A stretch of DNA of 64,000 bases from Verrucomicrobiia bacterium (GTDB lineage: Bacteria > Verrucomicrobiota > Verrucomicrobiia > Limisphaerales > Fontisphaeraceae). The notes under the pieces were generated by a model. It saw nothing but the letters and a program-made list of their open reading frames with translations. It ran no database searches and was not told the DNA's origin. The DNA is taken from NCBI GenBank assembly GCA_026414565.1, contig JAOAIT010000064.1, positions 1 through 64,000 of the forward strand, given 5' to 3'. The position numbers and the translations under genes were made by a program. Within the stretch, counting starts at the first letter, position 1; each line of letters opens with the position of its first letter. Shown here in pieces: positions 1-9,727 of the stretch.

Positions 1-3000
1 CCCCTCCAGCGGCGCCTCAAAATCCCCGTTCACCACATAGTTGCTGCCCCCTCCCACCACCGTCCCCTCCTCAACCCGCACATCGTCCAGCCACACCTCC
101 CCCGCATTGCTGAACCGAAAATATAAATTGGTCTGATTCAAGGTCAGCACGTTGCTCAACGTGAACGACTTGAACTGCCAGGTGGCATGGTTGGCCCAGT
201 TGATGACGCGGCGGATGTCCCGGCGGGGATCTTTCAACTGCAGCGCGCCATTGGCGGTGTCCGGAGGCCAGGGGGGATTCGGCTCGTAGCGGACCTGGGC
301 AACAACCTGTTCACTCCCACCGGGGCGGGGTTGGAGGAGCGTAAGCGTCTCCCCGTCAGCCTGCAAGTTGCCGGGATATTCATCAAAGGCCCAAAAATTG
401 GCGCCGTAGTTCCGGGCAAAAGCGTCGCGTTTTTTGGTGAGGACGAGGTATTGACCGGGAAGTATGGCGCTACCGGCAGGGAAGGTGTAGCCCACGCCAT
501 TAATGCGCCAGCCGGAGAGGTCAAAAGTGTGATTGGCGGTGTTGTTGTGCAGCTCCAGGTATTGCGCGTCAGGCTCGCTGGGATGGTACATGATTTCAGA
601 GAAAACCAGGCTGCCCTGGGCGGCCGGGAGAGGGTTGGTGGAGATGGCGATGACCTGCTGCGGGGCGCCCACGGCGTTGCCGGCCTCGTCCAGGGCGGTG
701 ATGATCCAGAGGTTGGTGGGTTGGGTGCCGGGCACCCGCAAGGTCCAGTTGGTGACCGAGGTCCAAACGGGTTTCCAGGGGACGTTGTTGACGAGCAGGG
801 TGGTCACTTCAATGGGGGCGGTGCCGGTGAGCGTGAAGAGGTTGGTGGCGCGCACCCAGGTGTTGGTGGCAACTTGAAAATCGGCGGCGACAGCCGCCAG
901 TTGATTCTGCAGGAAACCGCGCCGTTGGGTGTACCAGAGTTTCAGCTCGCGGGGGTCGGTGAGGGCCTGGCCATCACAGAGGGTGATGCCGTTGGCCACG
1001 AGGGCGCGATATTTGGCGTCCATGAGCGGCTCGGCGATTTCCGGGCGCAGGGGACCGTCCACGGCGCGTTTGACGGCGCGGAAGTAGGCGCGGCGGAAGG
1101 GGGGGTGATTGTACATGCGGCTGACGGTGGGGTCCTCGGAGTCAAAAAGGGGCCCGGTCAGGGCGGTGAAGCCGCCGGGACCCCGCGGGGAGACCAACAT
1201 GAGCCAGTCGAGGTCGAAGGGGTAGAGCACCCATTTGCCGCCGTTGCGGGGACGGAACATGTACATGTTTTTGCCAATGTTGTGGCCCCAACTGTCAAAG
1301 TTGTTGATGATGTGCTCGAAGGCAAAAACGCCCATCCATTGCTCGACATCGGCCAGGTGCTCGGTGAGCGTGGTGTAGGGTTCGGGGGAGGTGGCATTCA
1401 AAGCGTCCACCAAAGTCATCAGTTGGGAATAATCCAGCGCGGAATCATAGCTGCGCTTGAGCCACGTCCAGCGGTAGCGTTCAATTTTTTTCTGGCCGCC
1501 GGATTGATAGACTTCGAGGCGGGGCATGGGATCGGCCACGCGGGAGCCGCTGTCATTAAACTCAAAGGCGCGGTCAATTTTATAAAAATCCCCCTCGGGT
1601 TGTTGGGGGGACCATTGTTCGAGATATTCCCCTGCGGGTTGCAGCACCGCTTCGAAAATGCCTCCCCGCTGCATGTCAGAGACCCCGTGGACAAACAGGC
1701 GGATGAAGTGGCGGTGGCTGAAGGGCAACCCCATGCCCTCGGCCAGGGCGTAGGCCATTTGCTCCTGAATGGCGGTGGTCTCACCGCCATGGCCGCCGGG
1801 CCAGTCCAACACCATATCCGTCGAGCCAAACAACCGGTCATCGGAGGGGAAGCTGAGGCTGTAACCACAGCGGTTGCCCGCCGGGGTGTTGAAGCCGGGG
1901 GCAATGTAGGGGCTGCCAGCGAAGAGGGCCTCGGCCTCGTAGATGACCCGTTCCTGGTTGAGCACGAAGGTGATGGGATGGGGCGTGTTGTCGAGTTTGT
2001 GCCGGCCGCTCCAGTTGGTGAAAGTGGCCTGGGTCATCCAGAGCCGGTAAATGGGGAAGGTGCCCGGCGGGGTAGGCTCACCAAACCGCACCAAACACTC
2101 GCGCGCCGGAGCGGCGGCGGGGTAGCGGCTGGTGGCGGGGGCGGGGTGCGCATCGGTGGCGCTCAGGTAAAAGGCCACCACGGCGCCGTTGGTTTGCCCG
2201 GGAATCAAGGCGGAAAACACCCCGTCACCCGCCTGCGCGTCCCCGGCCTGGCCGTCATCGCGAAGGGGCAGAGTGAGGTAATTGGTGGCGGGGTCCAGGC
2301 GATAGTGCAGTTGGAATGCAGCCAGGCCATCGGGGTCGTGGACACGGGCGGTGACGCGGACGCTTTGTTGCGCTGCCGGCACCAGCGGGAAATGACTCAC
2401 GGAATGGATGGCTGGCGGAGCGTTGGGCACCAGGCGGCTGTTGGGCAGGCCGGGTGTGCCCAGGTTGGACGGCAGTTCGAGCCGGGCGGCGACTTCCAGC
2501 CAGTTGCCGCGCAGGCGAAGGAGCATTTCGGGATGTCCGCGCAGCCATCGGACTTTTGCCTGCAGCGTGGCTTGCGCGCCGGTGGTCAGGGCGGAGGAAA
2601 GGCTGGCCCGCACGCGATTAATCTGGTTGTCGCCGCGGTCCAGGGCGCGGAGCCACAAGGCCCCGCCATTGTTGAGGCCGCCAGTGGCGCTCCAGGTGGT
2701 GAGGGACAACGCCCCCTCTGCCGCCCAGCCTGCCATGCCGGTGGCGAACTGGCCGTTGGGCAGGACATTCTGGCCGGAGGCATTAAGCACTGCCACGTCG
2801 TCAACCAGGTACTCGCCCGCGCCGAGAGGCAGGATTTGTAGTGAGTCTGGGCTGACGTTGCCAAGGTCAAGCAAGCCCGTGCGGGAGAGGGTGGTCCACG
2901 GGGCTTTGTTGGATTCATCGCTATCGGCCCAGTTGGCGGCCAGGCGGTTGTCGCTGCGCGGGTCTATCAGCTCAAGGCTGCTGCCGCCCTTGAAACTCCA

Positions 3001-6000
3001 GCGTCCCCAACGTCCGCCGTTGTGGTAGGTCACTTCATCCACCACCACATAAGCCTGAGGAGTGGAACTGGGATCGGTGATGATTTGCGCGGAGGTTGGG
3101 GGGGCGGCCAGGGAAGCGGCGATATGGTTGGTGACCAGGCTGGCTTCAAACATGGCCAGGGCCAGGCGTTCACCGCGGGCTGAGAGGGAGCCGCGGAAAT
3201 TGCCGAAGGTGTTGGAGGGATTAAGCTGGGGGTATTTGGCCAGCAAATTGGTCACGTTTTTGGCCACCACCAGATAGCCGTTGGGCGGCAGAACGGCTTG
3301 CGGCGGAAACTGGAACTCGATGCCGTCCACGAAGGCCCAGCCACCGAGATTCAGCGTGTTGGTGCCGCGGTTGTAAAGCTCGACATATTCGTCGTCCTCC
3401 AGGCCGCTGATGGGGGCGTACATGATTTCGTTGATGACCACATCCCGGATGAGGATGGGGGCATTGGCCGAGCCGGGGGTTTGGGCGATCAACTCCTGCC
3501 ACTCCGGCGCGCCGTCGGGGTACCGGCCATAAGCCACTTCGGTGGCTTGGGGCGGATAACGCACGGCGTCCAACACGCGGCCATCGGGGTGCCGGAAGAA
3601 AAGGGTGCCGCCGCCCCCCTTGAGGGCGAAGCCGAGTTCAAACTGGGAAAATGAGCGCCATCCGCGGGCGGGGATGATGGTGCCCTGGGGAAGGGTGAAG
3701 CGGTTGGTGCCGGTGGCATCGCTGATGGTGCACCCGGAGAGGTCCAGGGGGGTGTTGCCGCGGTTGAACAGCTCCAGATAATCACGGCCAATGATGCCCG
3801 CCGAGTGGGCCATGAATTCATTGATGACCACGGCCCGCAAGGGCTCGGGAGTCACCGGGTCCCAGCGTCCGGGAGAACCGCCGAGCTGGTCGCTGGCGGC
3901 CCAGGCCAGAGGCGAATTTTCGCCATACGACGGTCGGGCAAGGACGAGCGAATGCCCGGTGCCATCCGCTGCCACCGGCCAGGGGGGCTGGTCACGGTAA
4001 GTGACCTCCAACATGACCGCGCCGGTGCGATGCCGGAGGCGCAGCGTGCCTTTGTCGTTGGGCAGGTTATTGGTAAAAGGTCCCAGCACCGCAGGCAGGT
4101 TATAAAGGGCTTGCAGGTCCTGGGGCGAGCGGGCCACGACGAGAAAGCCGCCGCCGGGAATGACGGTGCCGGGCGGGAAGGTAAAGTCAATGTCTCCGCT
4201 CAGGCGCCAGCCGCTCAGGTCTTCCGGCTCGCCGCGGGTGTTGGCAATTTCCACAAACTCCAGGGAATTGGTGAAGGTGGGATGCGGTGCCGGCCGGTAC
4301 ATGATTTCCGAGATCACCAGGCCGGTGCGACGGCTGGAAGGCCCCATGCTTTCGCGCTCGCCGGAATACGGCACGGCGGCGGGGGAGGAGACTTCAGAAA
4401 AGCCCAAAAAATCCGCCGAGGCAGTTTGCCCCGGGGTGTGGCTGGCCACGGCAAGACCCACCCATAGGGTGGCGGGCAACTCGAGGGCGGCACTGCCCAA
4501 GAGGACCCACTTTTCTCCGTCGGCGCTGGCGTAGCCGGACAGGATATCGTTTTCGCGCTGCAGGCGCAGCCAGGTGGCAGGGTAATTGACTGGATAACGC
4601 CCTTGAATCTGGGCGACACCATCAAGCTGGCTGATGAAGTAACAACCCGCGAGCGATGGGGTGGCAAACACGGCGCCGTAGTTTTGAGATGTTTCCTCGG
4701 AGAGACGCGCCATCAAGCCGGCTCTGGCCCACAGGTCGCCAGCCTCCAACTTGCTGAGGCGGACGCGGACATCAAAATCGCCTGTGCGAGGGGTGCCGGC
4801 AAACAAACCGCCTTCCTGGGTGATTGAACTGCCGGCGCTGCCGCCGGTCAGGCGGTAGCCGCCTGGCAGCCATTCCACAGAACCGGAGGGCTGGCTGCCT
4901 TCCAAATCCATGGGGGCGAGGGCCACGGCCAGGAAATTGGTCTGGAAAGGATGGGGCATGGCATTGCCGGCGGCCGCCCGGTCCCGCAGGTTGTTAATGG
5001 TGAGAATGTAGCGCATGCCCTCGGTCATGGGGGCGGTGTGCAGCAGCACGGTGGCGCCATCTTCCGAAGGCTCCGCCTGATAGATGGTCAGCGATTCGGC
5101 CTGGGTGCTGATGAGGAAATAATTGAGCAGGTAAGTGGCGCTGGTTTCGGCAAGCGGTTCAGAAAAAACCAGCCGCACCGCGTTCAGACCTTGAGGCCGC
5201 ACCCGCAGGAGGGTGGGGGGATTGTAATCCGGGATGACCTGGACTGTGGCCACGCGGCTGGTGACGGTATAGGTGACGTTGCTCGCCACATTGGCAATGA
5301 CAGCATAGAATTGAGCGCCGTTGTCAGAAAGTGGTACGCTGGAAAGAGTAAGGGTGGGTTGAGTGGCGCCGGAGAGGAGCTGACCGTTTTTATACCAGCG
5401 GTAGGTCAGGGGGGGATACCCCTCCGCCTGTACTTGCAAAGTGGCCGATTGCAGCTCGTTGACGACAATATCTTGGGGTTGGTTGGTGATGGTCACAGGC
5501 AACTGCACGGCGGGGAAGGCATCCGGATTGGCCAGGATGACGGGCAGCCCGGCGGATTTAACCAGAATATAGTCCACCTCGAACTCTGCCAGGCCCCCAG
5601 AACTGCTGGCCGAGATACCGGGATAGCCGTTGCGCGCGGCGCGGGCGGGGATGTAATCCCAGGTCATCTGCCAGTTGGCCGGTTCCGGTTCTGAACCATC
5701 GGCACGCCAGAACTTGGCGAAGACATCGGCCGAGCCCCCCTGAGCGTTGGGTTCCTGACGCAGCCGCATCCAGTACCAGGTATTGAGTTGAAAAGAGCCC
5801 GTGTAGCCGGGGCCCCAGGCACGCAAATCGTCCAAGAGCGAGACGTGGCGGCCCGTCTGGCCCTCGCCGGTGTGATCGCGAAACAGGAAGTTGATGCCGC
5901 CGGGCTGGCTGGGGGCGGTGGGTTCAATGCAGACGGCCACACCGCAGCGGACCGGATCGCCTGTGCCCAGGTTCAGGATGCGGATGCGGGCCAGGACTTC

Positions 6001-6282
6001 TTGAGTGGTCCCGCTGGCGCCGGCCGCGGCGTAATAAAGATGGTTGGGGTCTCCGGAAGCGGAGAAGACGCGCAGGACGCCGTTGCTCACAAAATAAACC
6101 GAGGCGCCCTGGACCTGCCAGGCCGGGTTGAGGGTGGGGCCGCGAAAGTCATCCTGATAGCCGTTGAGCTGGGTGCCAATATCCAGGGGACGGTGGTTTT
6201 GAGCCCAAAGCGGCCCGGCCAAAGTGCAGAGCAGCCCCGTCAGGACGAGGCTAACTCGCCATGGATGCTGTGGACGCAACAT
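1..6282 (-). CDS. Giant secreted lamin-tail / CotH-type modular protein (3' end outside window)
   Basis: An uninterrupted minus-strand frame of 2094 codons runs off the left edge, so the stop is not seen. The ATG at 6282 has a strong purine-rich Shine-Dalgarno stretch (GGGGAGGA) just upstream and is followed by a signal peptide ending near LWAQ (about residue 28). Domains in order: a LamG-like region (about 30-250), an Ig-like domain (about 258-345, with the RWYKNG core), an SbsA/Ig-like domain near 350, a second lectin-like region (about 480-640), three lamin-tail domains beginning near residues 655, 814 and 945 (SEIMY or NEFM-type starts, then EL/EIxN), a CotH-kinase-like region (about 1490-1700, with GKNMYMFRP and the metal-site-like YPFDLDW), then a fourth lamin-tail domain near 1890. 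Such proteins are common and secreted in Verrucomicrobiota; the substrate is unknown. CotH in spores is a protein kinase, but activity here is only inferred. Confidence 0.88.
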   Translation of the reverse strand, partial: MLRPQHPWRVSLVLTGLLCTLAGPLWAQNHRPLDIGTQLNGYQDDFRGPTLNPAWQVQGASVYFVSNGVLRVFSASGDPNHLYYAAAGASGTTQEVLARIRILNLGTGDPVRCGVAVCIEPTAPSQPGGINFLFRDHTGEGQTGRHVSLLDDLRAWGPGYTGSFQLNTWYWMRLRQEPNAQGGSADVFAKFWRADGSEPEPANWQMTWDYIPARAARNGYPGISASSSGGLAEFEVDYILVKSAGLPVILANPDAFPAVQLPVTITNQPQDIVVNELQSATLQVQAEGYPPLTYRWYKNGQLLSGATQPTLTLSSVPLSDNGAQFYAVIANVASNVTYTVTSRVATVQVIPDYNPPTLLRVRPQGLNAVRLVFSEPLAETSATYLLNYFLISTQAESLTIYQAEPSEDGATVLLHTAPMTEGMRYILTINNLRDRAAAGNAMPHPFQTNFLAVALAPMDLEGSQPSGSVEWLPGGYRLTGGSAGSSITQEGGLFAGTPRTGDFDVRVRLSKLEAGDLWARAGLMARLSEETSQNYGAVFATPSLAGCYFISQLDGVAQIQGRYPVNYPATWLRLQRENDILSGYASADGEKWVLLGSAALELPATLWVGLAVASHTPGQTASADFLGFSEVSSPAAVPYSGERESMGPSSRRTGLVISEIMYRPAPHPTFTNSLEFVEIANTRGEPEDLSGWRLSGDIDFTFPPGTVIPGGGFLVVARSPQDLQALYNLPAVLGPFTNNLPNDKGTLRLRHRTGAVMLEVTYRDQPPWPVAADGTGHSLVLARPSYGENSPLAWAASDQLGGSPGRWDPVTPEPLRAVVINEFMAHSAGIIGRDYLELFNRGNTPLDLSGCTISDATGTNRFTLPQGTIIPARGWRSFSQFELGFALKGGGGTLFFRHPDGRVLDAVRYPPQATEVAYGRYPDGAPEWQELIAQTPGSANAPILIRDVVINEIMYAPISGLEDDEYVELYNRGTNTLNLGGWAFVDGIEFQFPPQAVLPPNGYLVVAKNVTNLLAKYPQLNPSNTFGNFRGSLSARGERLALAMFEASLVTNHIAASLAAPPTSAQIITDPSSTPQAYVVVDEVTYHNGGRWGRWSFKGGSSLELIDPRSDNRLAANWADSDESNKAPWTTLSRTGLLDLGNVSPDSLQILPLGAGEYLVDDVAVLNASGQNVLPNGQFATGMAGWAAEGALSLTTWSATGGLNNGGALWLRALDRGDNQINRVRASLSSALTTGAQATLQAKVRWLRGHPEMLLRLRGNWLEVAARLELPSNLGTPGLPNSRLVPNAPPAIHSVSHFPLVPAAQQSVRVTARVHDPDGLAAFQLHYRLDPATNYLTLPLRDDGQAGDAQAGDGVFSALIPGQTNGAVVAFYLSATDAHPAPATSRYPAAAPARECLVRFGEPTPPGTFPIYRLWMTQATFTNWSGRHKLDNTPHPITFVLNQERVIYEAEALFAGSPYIAPGFNTPAGNRCGYSLSFPSDDRLFGSTDMVLDWPGGHGGETTAIQEQMAYALAEGMGLPFSHRHFIRLFVHGVSDMQRGGIFEAVLQPAGEYLEQWSPQQPEGDFYKIDRAFEFNDSGSRVADPMPRLEVYQSGGQKKIERYRWTWLKRSYDSALDYSQLMTLVDALNATSPEPYTTLTEHLADVEQWMGVFAFEHIINNFDSWGHNIGKNMYMFRPRNGGKWVLYPFDLDWLMLVSPRGPGGFTALTGPLFDSEDPTVSRMYNHPPFRRAYFRAVKRAVDGPLRPEIAEPLMDAKYRALVANGITLCDGQALTDPRELKLWYTQRRGFLQNQLAAVAADFQVATNTWVRATNLFTLTGTAPIEVTTLLVNNVPWKPVWTSVTNWTLRVPGTQPTNLWIITALDEAGNAVGAPQQVIAISTNPLPAAQGSLVFSEIMYHPSEPDAQYLELHNNTANHTFDLSGWRINGVGYTFPAGSAILPGQYLVLTKKRDAFARNYGANFWAFDEYPGNLQADGETLTLLQPRPGGSEQVVAQVRYEPNPPWPPDTANGALQLKDPRRDIRRVINWANHATWQFKSFTLSNVLTLNQTNLYFRFSNAGEVWLDDVRVEEGTVVGGGSNYVVNGDFEAPLEG

Positions 6283-6511
6283 CTTCCTCCCCTCACTCTG
6301 CCATAAAACCTGCTTAAAATCCACCACTTTGCGGACCCGTACCCTATTTAATTACCCCGAGGCAAGATGCGTGGAATGGAAGGTGGCAAAATGGCGAGAG
6401 GCGGGACAACTGCCCCGCCTTTAAATAAAACCACAGGCAGAGGCGCCATCCGGAGGGTGTTTCTATTGATTTTGCAGTTTTCATTTTATGGGGGGGCGTC
6501 AAAATGGCGGC
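6283..6511. promoter_or_regulatory. Divergent intergenic region with a GC-rich inverted repeat
   Basis: This 229-base gap separates the minus-strand giant protein from the plus-strand glycoside hydrolase, so it should hold both promoters. A perfect 7-bp inverted repeat AGGCGGG / CCCGCCT lies at 6399-6405 and 6414-6420 with an 8-base loop. It is followed on the plus strand by TTAAATAAAA, which is too poor in T to be a convincing terminator. The repeat could be an operator or an RNA hairpin in the leader of the hydrolase mRNA. I could not pick out convincing -35/-10 pairs. Confidence 0.3.
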
Positions 6512-9181
6512 ATGAAAACCATGACAGCGTTGCGGCGGGGCTTTTGGCTTGCAGCCTTATTGGCGGGGCTGGGAATTGCGGGGCATGGGGCGGAGGCGGA
6601 GGCCTCGTTGTTTCCCTTTGTTTTGCCGTGGGACGATGCCACCCCGGGCATTACCGATTTGAGCGGTTCGCTGGTTAAACCCGCGGGGAGAAACGGCCAC
6701 GTGACGGTCAGCCGGGACGGACATTTTCAGGTGGGCGGACAGCGTATTCGGTTTCTGGGGGTGAACATGTGTTTTGCGGCGACGGTGCCGCAGAAGCCGC
6801 ATGCCGAAGTGGTGGCGCGGCGCCTGGCCAAGTTTGGCATCAATGTGGTGCGATTCCACCACATGGATACTGCGGATTATCCCCGGGGCATCATCAATGC
6901 CAAAGGGGGGGGATCCGGGGATATTCATCCGGAAGCGCTGGATCGCCTGCAATACTTTGTTGCCCAGCTCAAGACCAACGGCATTTATGCCAACCTCAAT
7001 CTGTTGGTGGGCCGGCGTTTTCGCGCGGCGGACGGCCTGCCGGCAGAGATTGAAAAATTGGATTGGAAGGATCGGCATCTGATTGGCTTTTGGGATGAGA
7101 AGCATTTGCAGCTTCAAAAGGATTACGCGCGGGCCTTGCTGACGGCCGTCAATCCCTACACCCGGCTGAGCTTTGCCGAGGATCCGGCGGTGGCCTTTGT
7201 TGAAATTAACAATGAGCAGGGGCTGATTCATGGCTGGTTGGGGGGCGAGATAGACCGGATGCCGGCCGTATTTCAGGAATCCCTGCGCCGCCAATGGAAC
7301 GTCTGGCTCAAGGAAAAATATGTGACCACGCCGCGCCTGCGGCTGGCGTGGGGCTCGGGGGAGGCGCCCCTGGGAGCGGAGATGCTGGCCAACGGCGGTT
7401 TTACCGAGGGCTTGCAACGCTGGAATCGCGAGCAGCACGCCCCGGCGCGCATGTCGGGGACGCTGCTGCGCGAAGTACCGCCCGGTCTGGCTGCCGGGGC
7501 GCAGGCCGTGCGCTTGACGGTGGAGCAGGTGGGGAAGGAGAGCTGGCATTTGCAGTTCAATCAAAGCGGTCTGCGGTTTGAGAAAGATCAACCTTACACC
7601 CTGGTTTTCTGGGCGCGGACGGATGCGCCGCGCGTGCTCTCGGTCAGCGCCGGGCAGGCGCACGAACCGTGGGGAAATCTGGGGTTGAGCGCGTCGGCCA
7701 GCGCCAGTGCCAACTGGACGCGATTTGAATTTGTGTTTCGCGCCTCGCAAAGTGACACCAATGGCAGGATTTCATTGAGCGGCTTTGGCGGGGCTGGCGC
7801 AGTGACCGATCTGGCGGGGTTTTCGTTGAAGCCGGGCGGTGTGATTGGGTTGCGGGAGGGCGAGCAGATTGAGACACTTTCATTTGCTTATTTTGATCGC
7901 AAGTCTATTGGCCAACGCACCCCCGCCGCGTATCGGGACTGGATGCAATTTCTTTACGAGACGGAGGATCGTTACTGGCAGACGATGTATCGCTTTTTGA
8001 AGCATGATTTGAAAGTGCGGGGGTTGGTGACCGGCACCATCGTGGGCTGCAGCCCGGCCACGCTGCAGGCCAAGATGGACTGGGTGGACACTCATGCCTA
8101 CTGGCAGCATCCCCAGTTTCCTGTGCGTCCCTGGGATGCGGAAGAGTGGATTGTACCCAACCGCACCATGGTGAACGAGCGCGGCGGCACGTTGCCGGGG
8201 CTGGCGCTCAAACGCGCGGTGGGCAAGCCCCATGCCTGCACGGAGTACAATCATCCGGCGCCCAACACCTTCAACAGCGAGGGCTTTTTATTGCTGGCGG
8301 CGTATGCGGCGTTGCAGGACTGGGACGCAATTTATCCCTTTGCCTGGTCGCACAGCGGCAGTGAGAGCTGGAACAGCCAGCGCATTGGGAGTTTTTTTGA
8401 TATTGATCAGCATCCCACCAAGCTGGTCACGCTGGTGGCCGCTCATGCCTTTTTCAACCGCGGTGACATTGCCCCGGCCAGGACGTGGGTGGTGGCGGAT
8501 TTGCCGCCGGCACGGGACGTGGAGTTGCTCATGAATGCGCGCTCCTGGAGTCTGGTGGACGCCGCCCAGGTGGGACTCCCGCGGGAGGCGAGCCTGGTGC
8601 ATCGGGTGGCCTTTAATCCGGAGGGGCGGCGGATAGCGGGCGCCCTTGCTCCCAGCCAGGTGAAGTTGCTGGACAACCGCTACGCCTCTGATACCGGCGA
8701 GTTGCTGTGGGATGTGAGTGAGAAACAGCGCGGTGTGGTTACGGTGAACAGTCCGCGGAGCAAGGCGGTGATTGGGTATGGCGGGGGCAGGACATATGCG
8801 TTGCGCGGCGTGGTGATTGCGCCGGGTGAGACCCTGCAAAATGGGTGGTGCGCGATCACGGTCACCGCCGCCGAGAATGCCGCCACGCCGCGCCGCTGGC
8901 TCGTCACCGCCACCGGCCTGGCGCAAAACACTGGCATGGTGTGGAAGAATGCGGAGAAATCCAGCGTGGGGCGGCAGTGGGGCAGGGCGCCTTCGCTGGT
9001 GGAGGGCATTCCGGCGCGCCTCACCTTTGCGCAACCGGCCTCCCGTACGGCCGCCTGGGCGTTGGACGCCCGGGGCCAGCGGGCCAAGGAATTGCCCGTG
9101 CGCGCGGATGCCCAGGGGCAGGCCGTCATTGAAATCGGGCCGCAGTGGCAGACGTTGTGGTACGAAGTGGGTTCGCGTTAA
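6512..9181 (+). CDS. Secreted glycoside hydrolase of clan GH-A type with internal carbohydrate-binding module
   Basis: 889 residues from the ATG at 6512. An in-frame ATG at 6488 is possible, but the later start gives a clean signal peptide (Lys, Arg, then a hydrophobic core ending near residue 28). The N-terminal part is a TIM-barrel-like hydrolase: FHHMD after strand 3-4, then EINNEQG with N234-E235 in the position of the acid/base Glu of clan A families. A CBM4/9-like jelly-roll insert spans about residues 290-430 (YTLVFWARTD, WTRFEFVF). The barrel then resumes, and a TEYN motif with E578 fits the nucleophile. The last 200 residues look like beta-sandwich domains. It probably cleaves plant or algal polysaccharide outside the cytoplasm; the substrate cannot be read from sequence. 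The NUDIX gene follows after 6 bases. Confidence 0.82.
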   Translation: MKTMTALRRGFWLAALLAGLGIAGHGAEAEASLFPFVLPWDDATPGITDLSGSLVKPAGRNGHVTVSRDGHFQVGGQRIRFLGVNMCFAATVPQKPHAEVVARRLAKFGINVVRFHHMDTADYPRGIINAKGGGSGDIHPEALDRLQYFVAQLKTNGIYANLNLLVGRRFRAADGLPAEIEKLDWKDRHLIGFWDEKHLQLQKDYARALLTAVNPYTRLSFAEDPAVAFVEINNEQGLIHGWLGGEIDRMPAVFQESLRRQWNVWLKEKYVTTPRLRLAWGSGEAPLGAEMLANGGFTEGLQRWNREQHAPARMSGTLLREVPPGLAAGAQAVRLTVEQVGKESWHLQFNQSGLRFEKDQPYTLVFWARTDAPRVLSVSAGQAHEPWGNLGLSASASASANWTRFEFVFRASQSDTNGRISLSGFGGAGAVTDLAGFSLKPGGVIGLREGEQIETLSFAYFDRKSIGQRTPAAYRDWMQFLYETEDRYWQTMYRFLKHDLKVRGLVTGTIVGCSPATLQAKMDWVDTHAYWQHPQFPVRPWDAEEWIVPNRTMVNERGGTLPGLALKRAVGKPHACTEYNHPAPNTFNSEGFLLLAAYAALQDWDAIYPFAWSHSGSESWNSQRIGSFFDIDQHPTKLVTLVAAHAFFNRGDIAPARTWVVADLPPARDVELLMNARSWSLVDAAQVGLPREASLVHRVAFNPEGRRIAGALAPSQVKLLDNRYASDTGELLWDVSEKQRGVVTVNSPRSKAVIGYGGGRTYALRGVVIAPGETLQNGWCAITVTAAENAATPRRWLVTATGLAQNTGMVWKNAEKSSVGRQWGRAPSLVEGIPARLTFAQPASRTAAWALDARGQRAKELPVRADAQGQAVIEIGPQWQTLWYEVGSR

Positions 9182-9187
9182 AGAACC

Positions 9188-9727
9188 ATGAGTGCCGCAC
9201 GTTTGCCCCTGTTCACGCATTGTCCCCGTTGTGGGGCGGGGGGACTGACGCACCCGGAGCCTGATGCGTATGCCTGTGGCCAGTGTGGTTTTCATTATCA
9301 CACCAATCCGGCGGTGGGTGTGGGCGGGCTGGTGTTGGATGGGCAGGGCCGCCTGTTGTTGTTGCGCCGCGCCCACGACCCCGGCAAAGGCAGGCTCGGA
9401 CTGCCGGGGGGCTTCGTGAATCCCGGCGAGAGCGCCGAGGAGGCGCTGGTGCGGGAAACCAGGGAGGAAACCGGCCTGGCCATTGAGGCGCTGCGCTTTG
9501 TGTGCACGGCGCCCAACGTGTATCCCTACCGGGGCGTCACCTACCATGTGTTGGACATCTTTTTTGCGGCGCGAGCCGTGGCCGATTCAGTGGCCTCCGC
9601 GCAATCCGAGGTGGAGGGGGTGGTTTGGATGAATCCCCATGAAGTGAAGTTGGACGATATTGCCTTTGTCTCCGTGCGTCAGGCGGTGGCCAAGTTCAAG
9701 CAAGAGCTGAGCCTGGGAAAAATATGA
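9188..9727 (+). CDS. NUDIX hydrolase with N-terminal zinc ribbon
   Basis: 179 residues. The N-terminus has a CxxC...CxxC zinc ribbon (C12, C15, C30, C33), followed by a NUDIX domain whose signature box occupies residues 75-97 and matches G-x5-E-x7-REUxEExGU exactly. This layout resembles the NudC-like group that hydrolyses NAD(H), ADP-ribose or related nucleoside diphosphates, needing Mg2+ at the box glutamates. The exact substrate is not shown. It is cytoplasmic, with no signal peptide. The gene starts 6 bases after the glycoside hydrolase and its stop overlaps the next start as ATGA (9724-9727), so these genes are almost certainly one transcript. It sits oddly between two secreted carbohydrate-active proteins. 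Confidence 0.88.
   Translation: MSAARLPLFTHCPRCGAGGLTHPEPDAYACGQCGFHYHTNPAVGVGGLVLDGQGRLLLLRRAHDPGKGRLGLPGGFVNPGESAEEALVRETREETGLAIEALRFVCTAPNVYPYRGVTYHVLDIFFAARAVADSVASAQSEVEGVVWMNPHEVKLDDIAFVSVRQAVAKFKQELSLGKI

Noticed and set aside
187-2841. Plus-strand open frame of 884 codons
   Set aside because: It is antisense to the giant lamin-tail protein, whose frame is open throughout, has recognisable domains and covers the same bases. High GC content makes long antisense frames common here.
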